Source: an uncultured Bacteroidales bacterium
GTDB lineage: Bacteria; Bacteroidota; Bacteroidia; Bacteroidales; UBA3824
Assembly (NCBI GenBank): GCA_905234655.1
Contig: CAJOJG010000015.1
Span: forward strand, 1 to 59,759
Direction of reading: 5' to 3'
DNA: 59,759 nt
A program made the translations under genes and the position numbers. Below are positions 26,006 to 34,402 of the stretch, in pieces. Each line of letters starts with the position of its first letter. The first letter of the stretch is position 1. Below the pieces are notes generated by a model that was given only the letters and a program-made list of their open reading frames with translations, was not told where the DNA came from and did not search any database.

Positions 26006-26389
26006 TTATTCGGCGATTTCGACCATGTTGAATGGTATCTTAAGAATCGACTGGTAGTCCTCTCCGGCTTCGAGCATGTCCTCGTCGTCCTCCTCGTAGT
26101 ACCAGTTGATGACCACTTCAGCGCGGTTTTTGTTCTGCAAGTTTTCAAGTTTCTTGAACACGTCAAGAATGCACTTTGAAGAACTTGTATTGAAATATTC
26201 GAGCTGAATATTTACATTCACTACACCAGTCGCTACATCGGAAAACTTGTCGAGCCAGTCGACGAGCGGCTTGTAGAACTCAATCGAGTTTTCAGGTATC
26301 GAGCGTCCTTTAATCTCAATGATGCCGGATGCGGCGTCGAACGAGATTGTCGGGGTTTTTGGTGTGCCTTCTATGTTTATCGAATCCAT
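26006..26389 (-). CDS. SiaC-like regulatory phosphoprotein (DUF1987)
   Basis: 127 residues. The sequence has the DUF1987 pattern: TPTISFDAASGIIEIKGRS, then PENSIEFYKPLVDWLDKF, the conserved QLEYFNTSSSKCILDVFKKL and an acidic tail (YYEEDDEDM). The threonine in NTSSSK is residue 68, the same position as the phosphorylated Thr68 of Pseudomonas aeruginosa SiaC. In that system unphosphorylated SiaC binds and activates its partner and the kinase SiaB switches it off. Here the gene lies between a SiaB-like gene (19 bases upstream) and a UDP-sugar dehydrogenase (no gap), so the dehydrogenase may be its output target; this is inference. Confidence 0.88.
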   Translation of the reverse strand: MDSINIEGTPKTPTISFDAASGIIEIKGRSIPENSIEFYKPLVDWLDKFSDVATGVVNVNIQLEYFNTSSSKCILDVFKKLENLQNKNRAEVVINWYYEEDDEDMLEAGEDYQSILKIPFNMVEIAE

Positions 26390-26408
26390 TTTTACTTATT
26401 TTAATTTG

Positions 26409-26975
26409 TTAGCTTACAAGTACTTCAAGTACAAAAAATTTATAATCGTCATTGTATTTTACAAAATCGTAACCGAATTTGTTGCCGGACTTACGCGCCA
26501 TTTCGATGAACCCGAGTCCGCCGCCGCCTTTTTCCGTGAACTCGTCGTTGTTGAGGACGATTTTATAGAGGCTTTTAAGTTCGTCGTGGGAGAGCGAGTT
26601 GAGCTGTTCGATGCGCTCTTTCAGGGACTTGGCGGTCGCGTTAGAGACGAAGTTGCCGGTCGTTATCCTGTATATGCCGCCGTCCTCCTTTACCATCGTG
26701 CAGAACGAGTAGTTGTCTTCGCCGGCGGCTGCGCCAATACTTTTCAGGAACGTGCCGGGTGGCGTCGCCTGGTGGTGGAAGAGGTTTTGGGTGGCCTCTA
26801 CAAGGATGTTGTAGATTTTTTTGATTTTCTTGGAATTTTCGCCCGACGAAAGGAGCGAATCCTCAGCCTTCACCAAGAAATTGTCGATGGTGCCGGAGGT
26901 CATGTCCCCCTCGTGCGAGACGATGACGTCGCCTGCATTAAATTTCTCGTATAGTCCGTGGATATTCGCTTCCAT
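26409..26975 (-). CDS. SiaB-like protein kinase (DUF6272)
   Basis: 188 residues. The protein has the DUF6272 layout seen in SiaB: an early SHEGDMTSGTIDNFLVKAE region, the N-box-like NILVEATQNLFHHQ near 58-71, an extended beta region with VKEDGGIYRITTGN, and a glycine-rich KGGGGLGFIEMARKSGNKFG loop near 152-171 resembling the ATP lid of GHKL enzymes. SiaB phosphorylates SiaC; the SiaC-like gene is next in the operon. A promoter sits just upstream. A second SiaB-like gene is at 31429-31968. Confidence 0.85.
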   Translation of the reverse strand: MEANIHGLYEKFNAGDVIVSHEGDMTSGTIDNFLVKAEDSLLSSGENSKKIKKIYNILVEATQNLFHHQATPPGTFLKSIGAAAGEDNYSFCTMVKEDGGIYRITTGNFVSNATAKSLKERIEQLNSLSHDELKSLYKIVLNNDEFTEKGGGGLGFIEMARKSGNKFGYDFVKYNDDYKFFVLEVLVS

Positions 26976-27009
26976 GATCGTCTACAAATTGGTTTGTGTT
27001 TTGATTATG

Positions 27010-27041
27010 CAAATATAACAATTATCTTAATACAATGCAAT
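27010..27041 (-). promoter_or_regulatory. Promoter of the SiaB-SiaC-dehydrogenase operon
   Basis: On the minus strand TATATTTG (27010-27017) is preceded 20 bases earlier by ATTG (27038-27041), one mismatch from the Bacteroidota -33 element, 35 bases before the start codon. Confidence 0.6.
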
Positions 27042-27056
27042 TTTTGTGCGAAAAAA

Positions 27057-28184
27057 TTAATAAAGTGCTAATTTATTCGTCTCATTGCCGTATTTTATGT
27101 CCACATCCTTCCTTGGCTGGATGCCGAGAGCCTTGGGCAGGTCGCCGTATGACGAGTGGATCCAGGTCTTGGAGTTCTTGAACGTCTTCTTTGTTATTGT
27201 GCTGAGCATACGGATTGTGGCCTGTGTCTGCTCTACGTTGAACTCGTTGATTTTGGGAGCTATGACGAGGACGGTGTTTTCAGCGTCGGGCTGCTCTATT
27301 TCTGACGGCGCGAACTCCACGACTTCGATGTACTTGTCGAGCATGGCTTTCTTGATGTTTTGGTTAGCAGCCTTCACGAGATTGTCGTCTTCCTCATATC
27401 CAAGGAGTTTGTGCGCAAACTCGCCGTTGTGCTTAACAGCAAGGCGCGCCGCGTTCTTGACGTCGTGCCACAAGACCTCGTCGAAGTCCCTCCATGTGAA
27501 GAATCCGAACGACTCGCGGCAAATCTGGGCGGGGATGTTGTACGCGAACATTGTCGCCTCGATGAGCAGAGTGCCTATTCCGCACTTTGGGTCGATGAAG
27601 TTTGTGTTGCCCTTCCAGCCTGTGAGCTGTACAATACCAGCAGAATACACCTCGTCGTAGCTGCCATTGCCACCGGCGACCTTGTAGCCCCTGTGGGCGA
27701 GCGACGGGCCCGAAGCGTCGAGCAGGAACTCGCACGAGTTCGCGCCGATTTCGAGGACAATGATAACTGCCGGGTTCGACGTGTCGTGCGGCGGCGTCTT
27801 GTGGGACTTCTCGTTGAAATAGTCGCAGATAATCCTTGTCACGTCGCTTTTAATGGAGTCCATTACGAGAGCCTCGGACTTACCGGTCACCTCAATCCTG
27901 AAACTCTTGTATATGTTGAGGATTTTGCTCCAGCGGTATTCCTTGAACTGCGCGTAGAACTCCTCGCGGTTGTTGAAGTCGAACTTCAAGACCTGCTTGT
28001 ATATCTTCAGTGCTGTACGCAGCTCGTAGTTGGCCTGGTACAGAAGGTACTTGTCACCGGAGAAAGTGACAGTGCATACGTCGGTGTCGACATCCTCGGC
28101 GCCCATGCGCATGAGTTCGCGTCCTAATACGTCTTCCAAGCCCTCGTAGGTCTTGGCTTTCATTTTGATAGATTCCTGCAACAT
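27057..28184 (-). CDS. THUMP-domain RNA methyltransferase homologue lacking motif IV
   Basis: 375 residues from ATG 28184; ATG 28163 with AGGA upstream is an equally good start. A ferredoxin-like and THUMP N-terminus (KTYEGLEDVLGRELMRMGAE, later SFRIEVTGKSEALVMDS) precedes a Rossmann methyltransferase domain. LLDASGPSLAHRGYK, VQLTGWKGNTNFIDPKCGIGTLLIEA and ICRESFGFFTWRDFD match the RlmL/Trm14 group that makes N2-methylguanosine. However motif I has CGIGT rather than CGSGT, and the catalytic NPPYGER motif is replaced by APKINEFN near residue 303. It may be an inactive RNA-binding relative or have a new role. The stop-to-start gap to the next gene upstream is 31 bases. Confidence 0.8.
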   Translation of the reverse strand: MLQESIKMKAKTYEGLEDVLGRELMRMGAEDVDTDVCTVTFSGDKYLLYQANYELRTALKIYKQVLKFDFNNREEFYAQFKEYRWSKILNIYKSFRIEVTGKSEALVMDSIKSDVTRIICDYFNEKSHKTPPHDTSNPAVIIVLEIGANSCEFLLDASGPSLAHRGYKVAGGNGSYDEVYSAGIVQLTGWKGNTNFIDPKCGIGTLLIEATMFAYNIPAQICRESFGFFTWRDFDEVLWHDVKNAARLAVKHNGEFAHKLLGYEEDDNLVKAANQNIKKAMLDKYIEVVEFAPSEIEQPDAENTVLVIAPKINEFNVEQTQATIRMLSTITKKTFKNSKTWIHSSYGDLPKALGIQPRKDVDIKYGNETNKLALY

Positions 28185-28215
28185 TGTCTTATAGTCTTTC
28201 GTGTTTGGTCATAAT

Positions 28216-29190
28216 TCAATTTTCAGTTTTATTCGCCTTTTTCTTGGCCTTATCCGCCTGTATTTTCGCAATCTCCTCTATTCCGGCGAGCGTCAGTATG
28301 CCTAAGAAAATCAGTGCTATTGCGATGTACGTGTCGGTATTAAGGTCGGGAATGTACTTGTCGTATCGTTCTATAATAAGGTCGCCCTTGGCGGTCCTCA
28401 ACTCGTCGACTATGCCTTCCGGCGTCGTCATCGTCGCGTAGACAGGCGTTTTCCATGGCCAAATAAAGACCAGCGAGCCAAATACAAAGCCGGTCAAGGC
28501 AGCCGTCGTCTGGTCGCCGTAGTTTTTCATAAGCCATGACAGGAACCTCGAGAACGCCAAGAATCCTATTGCGCATCCTATTGCAAACGGGATGAGCACC
28601 TTAAGGTTGAGTGTCGAGATGGAGTCTATTACAACGAGTTTGTAGTTTCCGAGGAGAATGAGGGTGTAACTGCCCGAAATACCCGGCAGGAGCATGTCGC
28701 ATATCGCTATCGCGCCGCAAAATACGAGATAAAACATATTGTCGTTTTCGGTCGCCGGGGTTATGACAGACGCGCCGTATGCGATTATTGCGCCGATGAT
28801 TGCCAGGGAGATTGTGAGCGCGTCAAAACGCTTGATGGTCTTTCCGATGTAGTATACGGAAATGAGGATGAGCCCGAAGAAGAATGCCCATACGTAAATG
28901 CCGTCGTTGATTGTAAAAAGATACTTTAACAACCTTGCAGCGGTCAGTATGCTGACTATTTCTCCCGAAAGGAGGACGACGAGGAAAAGCAGGTCGGTAT
29001 GCTGGGCAAACTCCTTGAATTTGAACTTCATCAAAAGCCTCAATGCTTCGAGGTCAAACGACTTCAGGGAGTTGACAAAACGCGAAAAAATACCTGCAAG
29101 TAATGCAATTGTACCGCCGGAAACGCCGGGGACAACATTTGCAAGACCCATCGAAAAGCCTTTCAGAAACAATATTAAATGTGTTAACAT
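28216..29190 (-). CDS. DUF368 polytopic membrane protein
   Basis: 324 residues from ATG 29190; the frame runs further upstream but that part is basic and not membrane-like and is not conserved with the family. The start region MGLANVVPGVSGGTIALLAG is the DUF368 signature and a second copy, DMLLPGISGSYTLILLGNY, is near the middle. About eight to nine transmembrane helices. DUF368 proteins have been linked to flipping of undecaprenyl phosphate carrier lipid across the membrane. The C-terminus is lysine rich and cytoplasmic. The gene could be transcribed with the downstream THUMP methyltransferase. Confidence 0.9.
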   Translation of the reverse strand: MLTHLILFLKGFSMGLANVVPGVSGGTIALLAGIFSRFVNSLKSFDLEALRLLMKFKFKEFAQHTDLLFLVVLLSGEIVSILTAARLLKYLFTINDGIYVWAFFFGLILISVYYIGKTIKRFDALTISLAIIGAIIAYGASVITPATENDNMFYLVFCGAIAICDMLLPGISGSYTLILLGNYKLVVIDSISTLNLKVLIPFAIGCAIGFLAFSRFLSWLMKNYGDQTTAALTGFVFGSLVFIWPWKTPVYATMTTPEGIVDELRTAKGDLIIERYDKYIPDLNTDTYIAIALIFLGILTLAGIEEIAKIQADKAKKKANKTEN

Positions 29191-29404
29191 AAAGGTTCTT
29201 TTGTATTTTTTAGCGGAACTGCACTGATTATCCCGCAGTTCTACGCAGCAAAAATATAACAAAATATTGGCATTGAAAACATTTTTTAAGGTTTTCTGCA
29301 AATTTTTTTGCAAATATATACGTAAATGTAACGTAACACCTTGATAAACAATATGATAAGTGACACAAAAATCTGATGTTCCAAGTGTGGCAGAATATTT
29401 AAAT

Positions 29405-29435
29405 TTTGCGGCTTGGAAATATTTGGCTAACTTTG
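29405..29435 (+). promoter_or_regulatory. Promoter of the ABC-F gene
   Basis: TTTG at 29405-29408, a 19-base spacer and TAACTTTG at 29428-29435 match the consensus, 29 bases before the ATG. Confidence 0.7.
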
Positions 29436-29464
29436 TCACCGCTTTATATATTTAAGAACCCGCA

Positions 29465-31342
29465 ATGATTACTTACCTCCAAGTAGAAAACCTATATAAG
29501 TCCTTCGGCGACAAGGTGTTGTTCAAAGACATCAGCTTTTCGGTGATGAAGGATCAGAAGACCGCGCTCATCGCCAAGAACGGCACTGGAAAGAGCACGC
29601 TCCTCGACATCATCGCTGGCAGGACGACCGCCGACGAGGGCAGTGTCGTGTTCCGTAACGGCTTGACTATCGGCTATTTGCCACAAAATCCGGCATTGGA
29701 CGACAGCCTTACCGTCCGTGACCAAATCGGCATCGCGACTAACAAGTTCGCCAAACTGACCGCAGACTACGAGGCGGCAGTCTCCTCCGGCGACCATAAG
29801 CGCATCGACGCGGCACAGGCTGCGATGGACGCCGCAAATGCGTGGGACTACGAGTCCGACATGCGCCAAATCCTCGGGAAGCTCGACATACACGACCTCA
29901 ACGCTGTCGTCGGCACACTGTCCGGCGGTCAGAAAAAGCGCATCGCGCTCGCCGACGTGCTTATAGAGCATCCCGACATGCTTATCCTCGACGAGCCGAC
30001 CAACCACCTCGACACCACAATGACCGAGTGGCTTGAGAAATACCTCCACGACACCCGCACGACCTTGCTCATGGTGACGCACGACCGATATTTCCTCGAC
30101 AACGTCTGCGACTGCATCATTGAGCTCGACGACAACAGGACTTACACCTACGATGGCAACTACACGTTATATCTAAGGAAGCGCGAGGAGCGAATACAAA
30201 ACCTCGCCGCCGCCATTGACAAGGCGAACAATCTTCTGCGCCGCGAGGCCGACTGGATTTCGCGAATGCCGAAGGCGCGCGGCGGAAAGGCAAAATACCG
30301 CATCGACAATTTCTACAAGCTGAAGGAGTTTGCATCGCGGCGAATCGAAAACCGGAAGGTCGACATCGCCACTGGCACTGCCCACCGCCTTGGCAATAAA
30401 GTCTTGGAACTCAAACACATATCCAAATCGTATGGCGACCGCAAACTCATCGACGATTTCACTTTCTCGTTCCAAAAGACTGACAAAATCGGCATCTGTG
30501 GCGTTAACGGCTGCGGAAAGACCACGCTGCTCAACATCATCATGGGAAATGTTGCGCCGGATAATGGCACAGTGGAACTTGGCGAGACTGTCGTGCCGGG
30601 GTACTATCGCCAGACTGGCATTGAATACGATGAGAACCAGCGTGTTATCGACATAATCAAGGACATTGCGGAAGTAGTCGTGCTTGGCGACGGCAGAAAA
30701 CTTTCGGCGTCACAATTCTTGGAATATTTCCTGTTCCCCGCCAAGATGCAGTACACGCCGGTCGCAAAACTCAGCGGCGGCGAGCGGCGGCGGTTGTACC
30801 TGATGACGGTGCTGATGCGCAACCCAAATTTCCTCATCCTTGACGAGCCGACTAATGACCTCGACATCATAACACTCAATGTGCTTGAGGATTACCTCAA
30901 CTCATTTGCCGGATGCCTGATTATCGTCTCCCACGACCGCTACTTCCTCGACAAAGTTGCCGAAAGCCTTTTGGTTTTTGAAGACGGCGGGCATATTCGT
31001 AATTTTCCAGGGAACTACACAGTGTACATGACGCAGAAGGAGGACGAAAAGCAGCAACAATCGGACATTCCGGCAAAGAAAAACAACGACACGCGCTCCT
31101 CCGACCGACATAAGAAGAACTTCACATATAAACTTGACCTCGAGTACCGTCAACTCGAAAAGGAGATTGAGGAACTCGAGGCCGAAAAATCGCAAATAGA
31201 GAGTAAACTTTCAGGTGGCACGTCAGACATCAACGAAATCACTGAACTTTCGCACCGCATGGACGAAGTCCTCTCGCTCTTGGACACTAAGGAAACCCGC
31301 TGGCTCGAACTTGAGGAAATCAAGGAATCCGATGAAAATTGA
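29465..31342 (+). CDS. ABC-F family ATPase (Uup-like)
   Basis: 625 residues with two ABC ATPase domains and no membrane segment. First domain: Walker A AKNGTGKST, signature LSGGQKKR, Walker B MLILDEPTNHLD. Second domain: Walker A GVNGCGKTT, signature LSGGERRR, Walker B FLILDEPTNDLD. Between them is the arm/linker RMPKARGGKAKYRIDNF, and a charged coiled coil (about 560-620, EYRQLEKEIEELEAEKSQIE) ends the protein as in Uup. ABC-F proteins act on the ribosome or, for Uup, on DNA-linked processes. It has its own promoter. Confidence 0.92.
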   Translation: MITYLQVENLYKSFGDKVLFKDISFSVMKDQKTALIAKNGTGKSTLLDIIAGRTTADEGSVVFRNGLTIGYLPQNPALDDSLTVRDQIGIATNKFAKLTADYEAAVSSGDHKRIDAAQAAMDAANAWDYESDMRQILGKLDIHDLNAVVGTLSGGQKKRIALADVLIEHPDMLILDEPTNHLDTTMTEWLEKYLHDTRTTLLMVTHDRYFLDNVCDCIIELDDNRTYTYDGNYTLYLRKREERIQNLAAAIDKANNLLRREADWISRMPKARGGKAKYRIDNFYKLKEFASRRIENRKVDIATGTAHRLGNKVLELKHISKSYGDRKLIDDFTFSFQKTDKIGICGVNGCGKTTLLNIIMGNVAPDNGTVELGETVVPGYYRQTGIEYDENQRVIDIIKDIAEVVVLGDGRKLSASQFLEYFLFPAKMQYTPVAKLSGGERRRLYLMTVLMRNPNFLILDEPTNDLDIITLNVLEDYLNSFAGCLIIVSHDRYFLDKVAESLLVFEDGGHIRNFPGNYTVYMTQKEDEKQQQSDIPAKKNNDTRSSDRHKKNFTYKLDLEYRQLEKEIEELEAEKSQIESKLSGGTSDINEITELSHRMDEVLSLLDTKETRWLELEEIKESDEN

Positions 31343-31349
31343 GAGTTGA

Positions 31350-31430
31350 AAATTGAAAATTGAAAGTTGAGAGTTGAAAATTGAAAAATTTATTTAAAAT
31401 TCTCAATTTTCAACTTTCAATTTTCAATTT
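31350..31430. repeat. 21-bp inverted repeat between convergent genes
   Basis: A perfect 21-base inverted repeat (31350-31370 against 31410-31430) built from the word TTGAAAATTGAAAGTTGA, with a 39-base A/T-rich loop. It lies between the stops of the ABC-F and SiaB-like genes and could terminate transcription from both sides. Its words differ from the AATTGACAATTCAC repeats elsewhere. Confidence 0.65.
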
Positions 31431-31968
31431 ACTTATCAATCCTAATGCTCAGGATATAGAAATAGTTGTTGTCGTCGACTTTGTGGAACGTGTACGACGG
31501 CGGGTATCCGCTCAGGATTGTCGATTGGATAATGCCAATATTGCCGCCGTCGGAGTCAGAACGGGAGAGCGACCTCTGCTGCCGCTTGAACTCGCGGAGC
31601 TCGTCACGTGATTTTGAGATAATCTGGTCGCACTTGTCTGTGAGCTTCACATAGTCGTTATGATCCACCATATTGCCTGTGATGAACTGGAAATACTCGT
31701 CGTACTCCTTAATCATGATAAGCCCCACTCCGGCGGATTTGTCGAGTCCGTCAACCTTTTCCTTTGAGTACAGATAGATGTTCTGGCTGAGTTCAATGAA
31801 AATTTTGAAGAACTTCTTGCCGCGCTTCGGGTCGTCCCACAGCGAGTCCTCGATGTTAGAAGCCAACAGGGAAAGAATCTGTCCGTCGAACGGGCCGATA
31901 TAGCATACTACCACGTTGTTCTCGAACATGGTCTCGAATATGTCCTTTCCATTTTCTACAAGTGCCAT
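31429..31968 (-). CDS. Second SiaB-like protein (DUF6272)
   Basis: 179 residues with the same layout as the SiaB-like protein at 26409-26975: an early NNVVVCYIGPFDGQILSLLA region, an N-box-like FIELSQNIYLYSKE near 56-69, GLIMIKEYDEYFQFITGNMV, a helical linker and a C-terminal SDGGNIGIIQST motif in place of the glycine-rich lid. The lid is shorter, with fewer glycines than in the first protein. It lies downstream of two SpoIIE-type phosphatases with which it likely forms an opposing kinase-phosphatase set. No SiaC gene is beside it, so it may act on the SiaC protein encoded 5 kb away or on an unknown partner. Confidence 0.75.
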   Translation of the reverse strand: MALVENGKDIFETMFENNVVVCYIGPFDGQILSLLASNIEDSLWDDPKRGKKFFKIFIELSQNIYLYSKEKVDGLDKSAGVGLIMIKEYDEYFQFITGNMVDHNDYVKLTDKCDQIISKSRDELREFKRQQRSLSRSDSDGGNIGIIQSTILSGYPPSYTFHKVDDNNYFYILSIRIDK

Positions 31969-32007
31969 ATTGTTTGGTTTTATGGTTATAATTCCGTTGT
32001 TAAAGCG

Positions 32008-34398
32008 TCAGAGCAACTGGACGGCAAATACTGTGATGTCGTCGTTTTGCTCGGCAGTGCCACGGTAAGTCTCGTACTCGCTCTCGATAATCGGCTTCTG
32101 CTCGGCGAGCGGCAGAGGCGATATTGACTTCAGCAGGCTTACGAACCTGTCACTGCCATATTTTTTGTTTGACGCATCGAACTGGTTTATAAGGCCGTCG
32201 GTGGTCATGTATATCTTGTCGCCGCTGTGCAGCGTTAAAGTCTCTGAAGTGAACTCGAGCGTGTTGCGCTTTGACATAAGGCCGCCGATGGTCTTTCGGT
32301 CGCCCTTGAGCGTGTCGAGTTCCTGTGCCTTGTCGTGGTAGATATAAAGCGGACGTTTTGCGCCGGAGAATGACATCTCATAATCCGTCTCCGCCGTGCG
32401 GCAGAACTTGCAGATACAAATCTCAAGGCTGTCGTTATTGTCAGTCTCATTCTGCTTAAGCGCGGCGATAAGCCCCGTGTTAAGGCTCTCCAAGATTTTG
32501 GCAGTGTCGAGAACCTTATGCTCGACAATGATTTCGGAAAGCAGACGTGTCGTAATCATGCACATGAACGCGCCCGGCACGCCGTGACCCGTACAATCTA
32601 CCGCCGCCGTGAACGCAAGCCGCTCGTCGTCAGGCACTCGCGTGAACCAGTAGAAGTCGCCGCTGACTATCTGCAACGGAATGAAAATGCCGAAGTAGTT
32701 GAAATATTTTGTGATGTTCACTTCCAACGGCATGACAATCTCCTGGATAGTCTTTGCGTATGTAAGGCTGGTGCTGATGTGGGCGTTCTGCTCGGCGATG
32801 AACTCCTTCTGCATCTCAAGCTCGTCACGCTGAGCCGCAAGCGTCAAGCCCTGCGACTTGATGGCCTGTTCCTGTTCCTTAATCTGCGTGATGTCGGTGT
32901 CGATTGTCACAAGACGGGCAATATTGTTGTTCTCGTCGAGGATTGGCGTGAGCGTTGACTGTACCCAAATGTTCTTGCCCTGCTTAGTCACCACCTCGCA
33001 CTCGAACACGCGCGGCTGCGATGTTCCGAGACAGTCGTCCTTAATGGACATGATGTCGGGGTTGGAGGCGTAGAAACCTGTCAGGCTGTCGGTGGACTTT
33101 ACCTGCAAATCCCTGAACGTGTAGCCGTACATATTGCTGAAACCACGGTTGACCCATTCGACGTTTCCGATGTTGTCCATGATGACGACGCCATTATCAG
33201 TCTGAGAGGCGACGATTGAGAGTTTCTCCAACTCCTTGTTAATCTGCTTCAACTGTTCCGCCTGCGAGAGGATGTGGTCTTTCTGACGGTCGACCTCGTC
33301 GTTAAGCTGCGCGAGCTGGTTGTTCTTGCGCTTACGGGAGATGTTGGACACCATGGTCACAAACACGAGGATAAGGATGATGCCGGCGAAAATAGACGCA
33401 ATCATAATGATGCGCTGCTGCGTGTCAATCTGTCCGGACTGCATACTGAGCTTTTTCTCGTGTTCGCTAATCTGTTTCTCACGCTCGGCGATTCGGTTCT
33501 GCTGGCGTTCAAGTTCGCGGCTCGACTCCACAAGCTGGTCTTGCTTTTCTTCGATTTCCTTCTGCTGACGCTTAAGGACAATGCTGTTATGGTACAACTG
33601 ATCTTTCAGAGCCTCAGCATCTTTCACAAGCTTGTCGGCGATGTCCTTCTGATTGTCGATTTCGCGCTCCTTGTTCTCAAGTTCATATTTTGACATGAGC
33701 ATGTTTTCCTGCTCGAGGTCGATTTGAGCGACCTGCGCCATGATGTCTTTTTCCTTTTCCCTGAGTTGTAACTCCTGGAGCATGAGCATGTTCTCCCGTT
33801 CCTGCAACTCCTTGTCCTTATGCTCCACGAGATTCATGAGGTCAAGCTTTGTGCCGCCCTGCGCGAGTACTTTGTCCGAAATCGAAATGCCAACGGATTC
33901 AGCCTTTCCGCTGTTGACCTGGAACTGGTTTCCACGGCCTTTGAGGACGAGGTTGATCATCAAGTTCTGCTGGAGGTTGTTGTTATTGGCGACGGACGAG
34001 GTTATGATAAGTGTGCTGTCGTTCTTAAGCCTTGCGCCGATGGCGGGAAGTTCGTCCTGATACGCCGAGTCGACATAAAGAATATGAGTCGGCATGATGT
34101 CCCTGACCCTCCTGAACTGCGTGACGGTAAACGGCTTGCCCTTTATCTTGCTCGAATTCTTCATGTTTTCGAGCTCGGTGAACACAGGCGTTGTCAGTCC
34201 GTAGACGGCCACAGAATACTCCTCTGTGTTCTCGTTACCCGGCCAGTCTACATATTCCGACAGGGTGAGAATCCAGTGTGCGCGCAGAGCGTCCTTGCTA
34301 ATCTGTGCCTGCGCGGTCTCGGAGAGTAGACCGAAAGCCGCCACGACTGCAAGTAGAACTGCGAAGCGTTGGATTGTTATGTAAATTCTTTTTCCCAT
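32008..34398 (-). CDS. YfiR/DUF4154-coiled coil-PAS-SpoIIE phosphatase (copy B)
   Basis: 796 residues. A signal peptide (LLSETAQA) leads to a periplasmic YfiR-like DUF4154 domain (about 35-175; WILTLSEYVDWPGNENTEEY and FRRVRDIMPTHILYVDS). A long coiled coil (about 190-330) precedes one transmembrane helix (IIMIASIFAGIILILVFVTMV), a second short coiled coil, a PAS domain (GVVIMDNIGNVEWVNRGFSNMYGYT) and a C-terminal SpoIIE-type PP2C phosphatase (SGDFYWF, VDCTGHGVPGAFMCM, TTDGLIN, QNDDITVF). All metal-binding aspartates are present, so it should be active. It follows its paralogue by four bases. Confidence 0.9.
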   Translation of the reverse strand: MGKRIYITIQRFAVLLAVVAAFGLLSETAQAQISKDALRAHWILTLSEYVDWPGNENTEEYSVAVYGLTTPVFTELENMKNSSKIKGKPFTVTQFRRVRDIMPTHILYVDSAYQDELPAIGARLKNDSTLIITSSVANNNNLQQNLMINLVLKGRGNQFQVNSGKAESVGISISDKVLAQGGTKLDLMNLVEHKDKELQERENMLMLQELQLREKEKDIMAQVAQIDLEQENMLMSKYELENKEREIDNQKDIADKLVKDAEALKDQLYHNSIVLKRQQKEIEEKQDQLVESSRELERQQNRIAEREKQISEHEKKLSMQSGQIDTQQRIIMIASIFAGIILILVFVTMVSNISRKRKNNQLAQLNDEVDRQKDHILSQAEQLKQINKELEKLSIVASQTDNGVVIMDNIGNVEWVNRGFSNMYGYTFRDLQVKSTDSLTGFYASNPDIMSIKDDCLGTSQPRVFECEVVTKQGKNIWVQSTLTPILDENNNIARLVTIDTDITQIKEQEQAIKSQGLTLAAQRDELEMQKEFIAEQNAHISTSLTYAKTIQEIVMPLEVNITKYFNYFGIFIPLQIVSGDFYWFTRVPDDERLAFTAAVDCTGHGVPGAFMCMITTRLLSEIIVEHKVLDTAKILESLNTGLIAALKQNETDNNDSLEICICKFCRTAETDYEMSFSGAKRPLYIYHDKAQELDTLKGDRKTIGGLMSKRNTLEFTSETLTLHSGDKIYMTTDGLINQFDASNKKYGSDRFVSLLKSISPLPLAEQKPIIESEYETYRGTAEQNDDITVFAVQLL

Positions 34399-34402
34399 CG
34401 TC

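Noticed and set aside
29191..29439. Upstream extension of the DUF368 frame to 29439
   Set aside because: The extra 83 residues are not membrane-like and the family start matches ATG 29190; the region is also control DNA for the divergent ABC-F gene.
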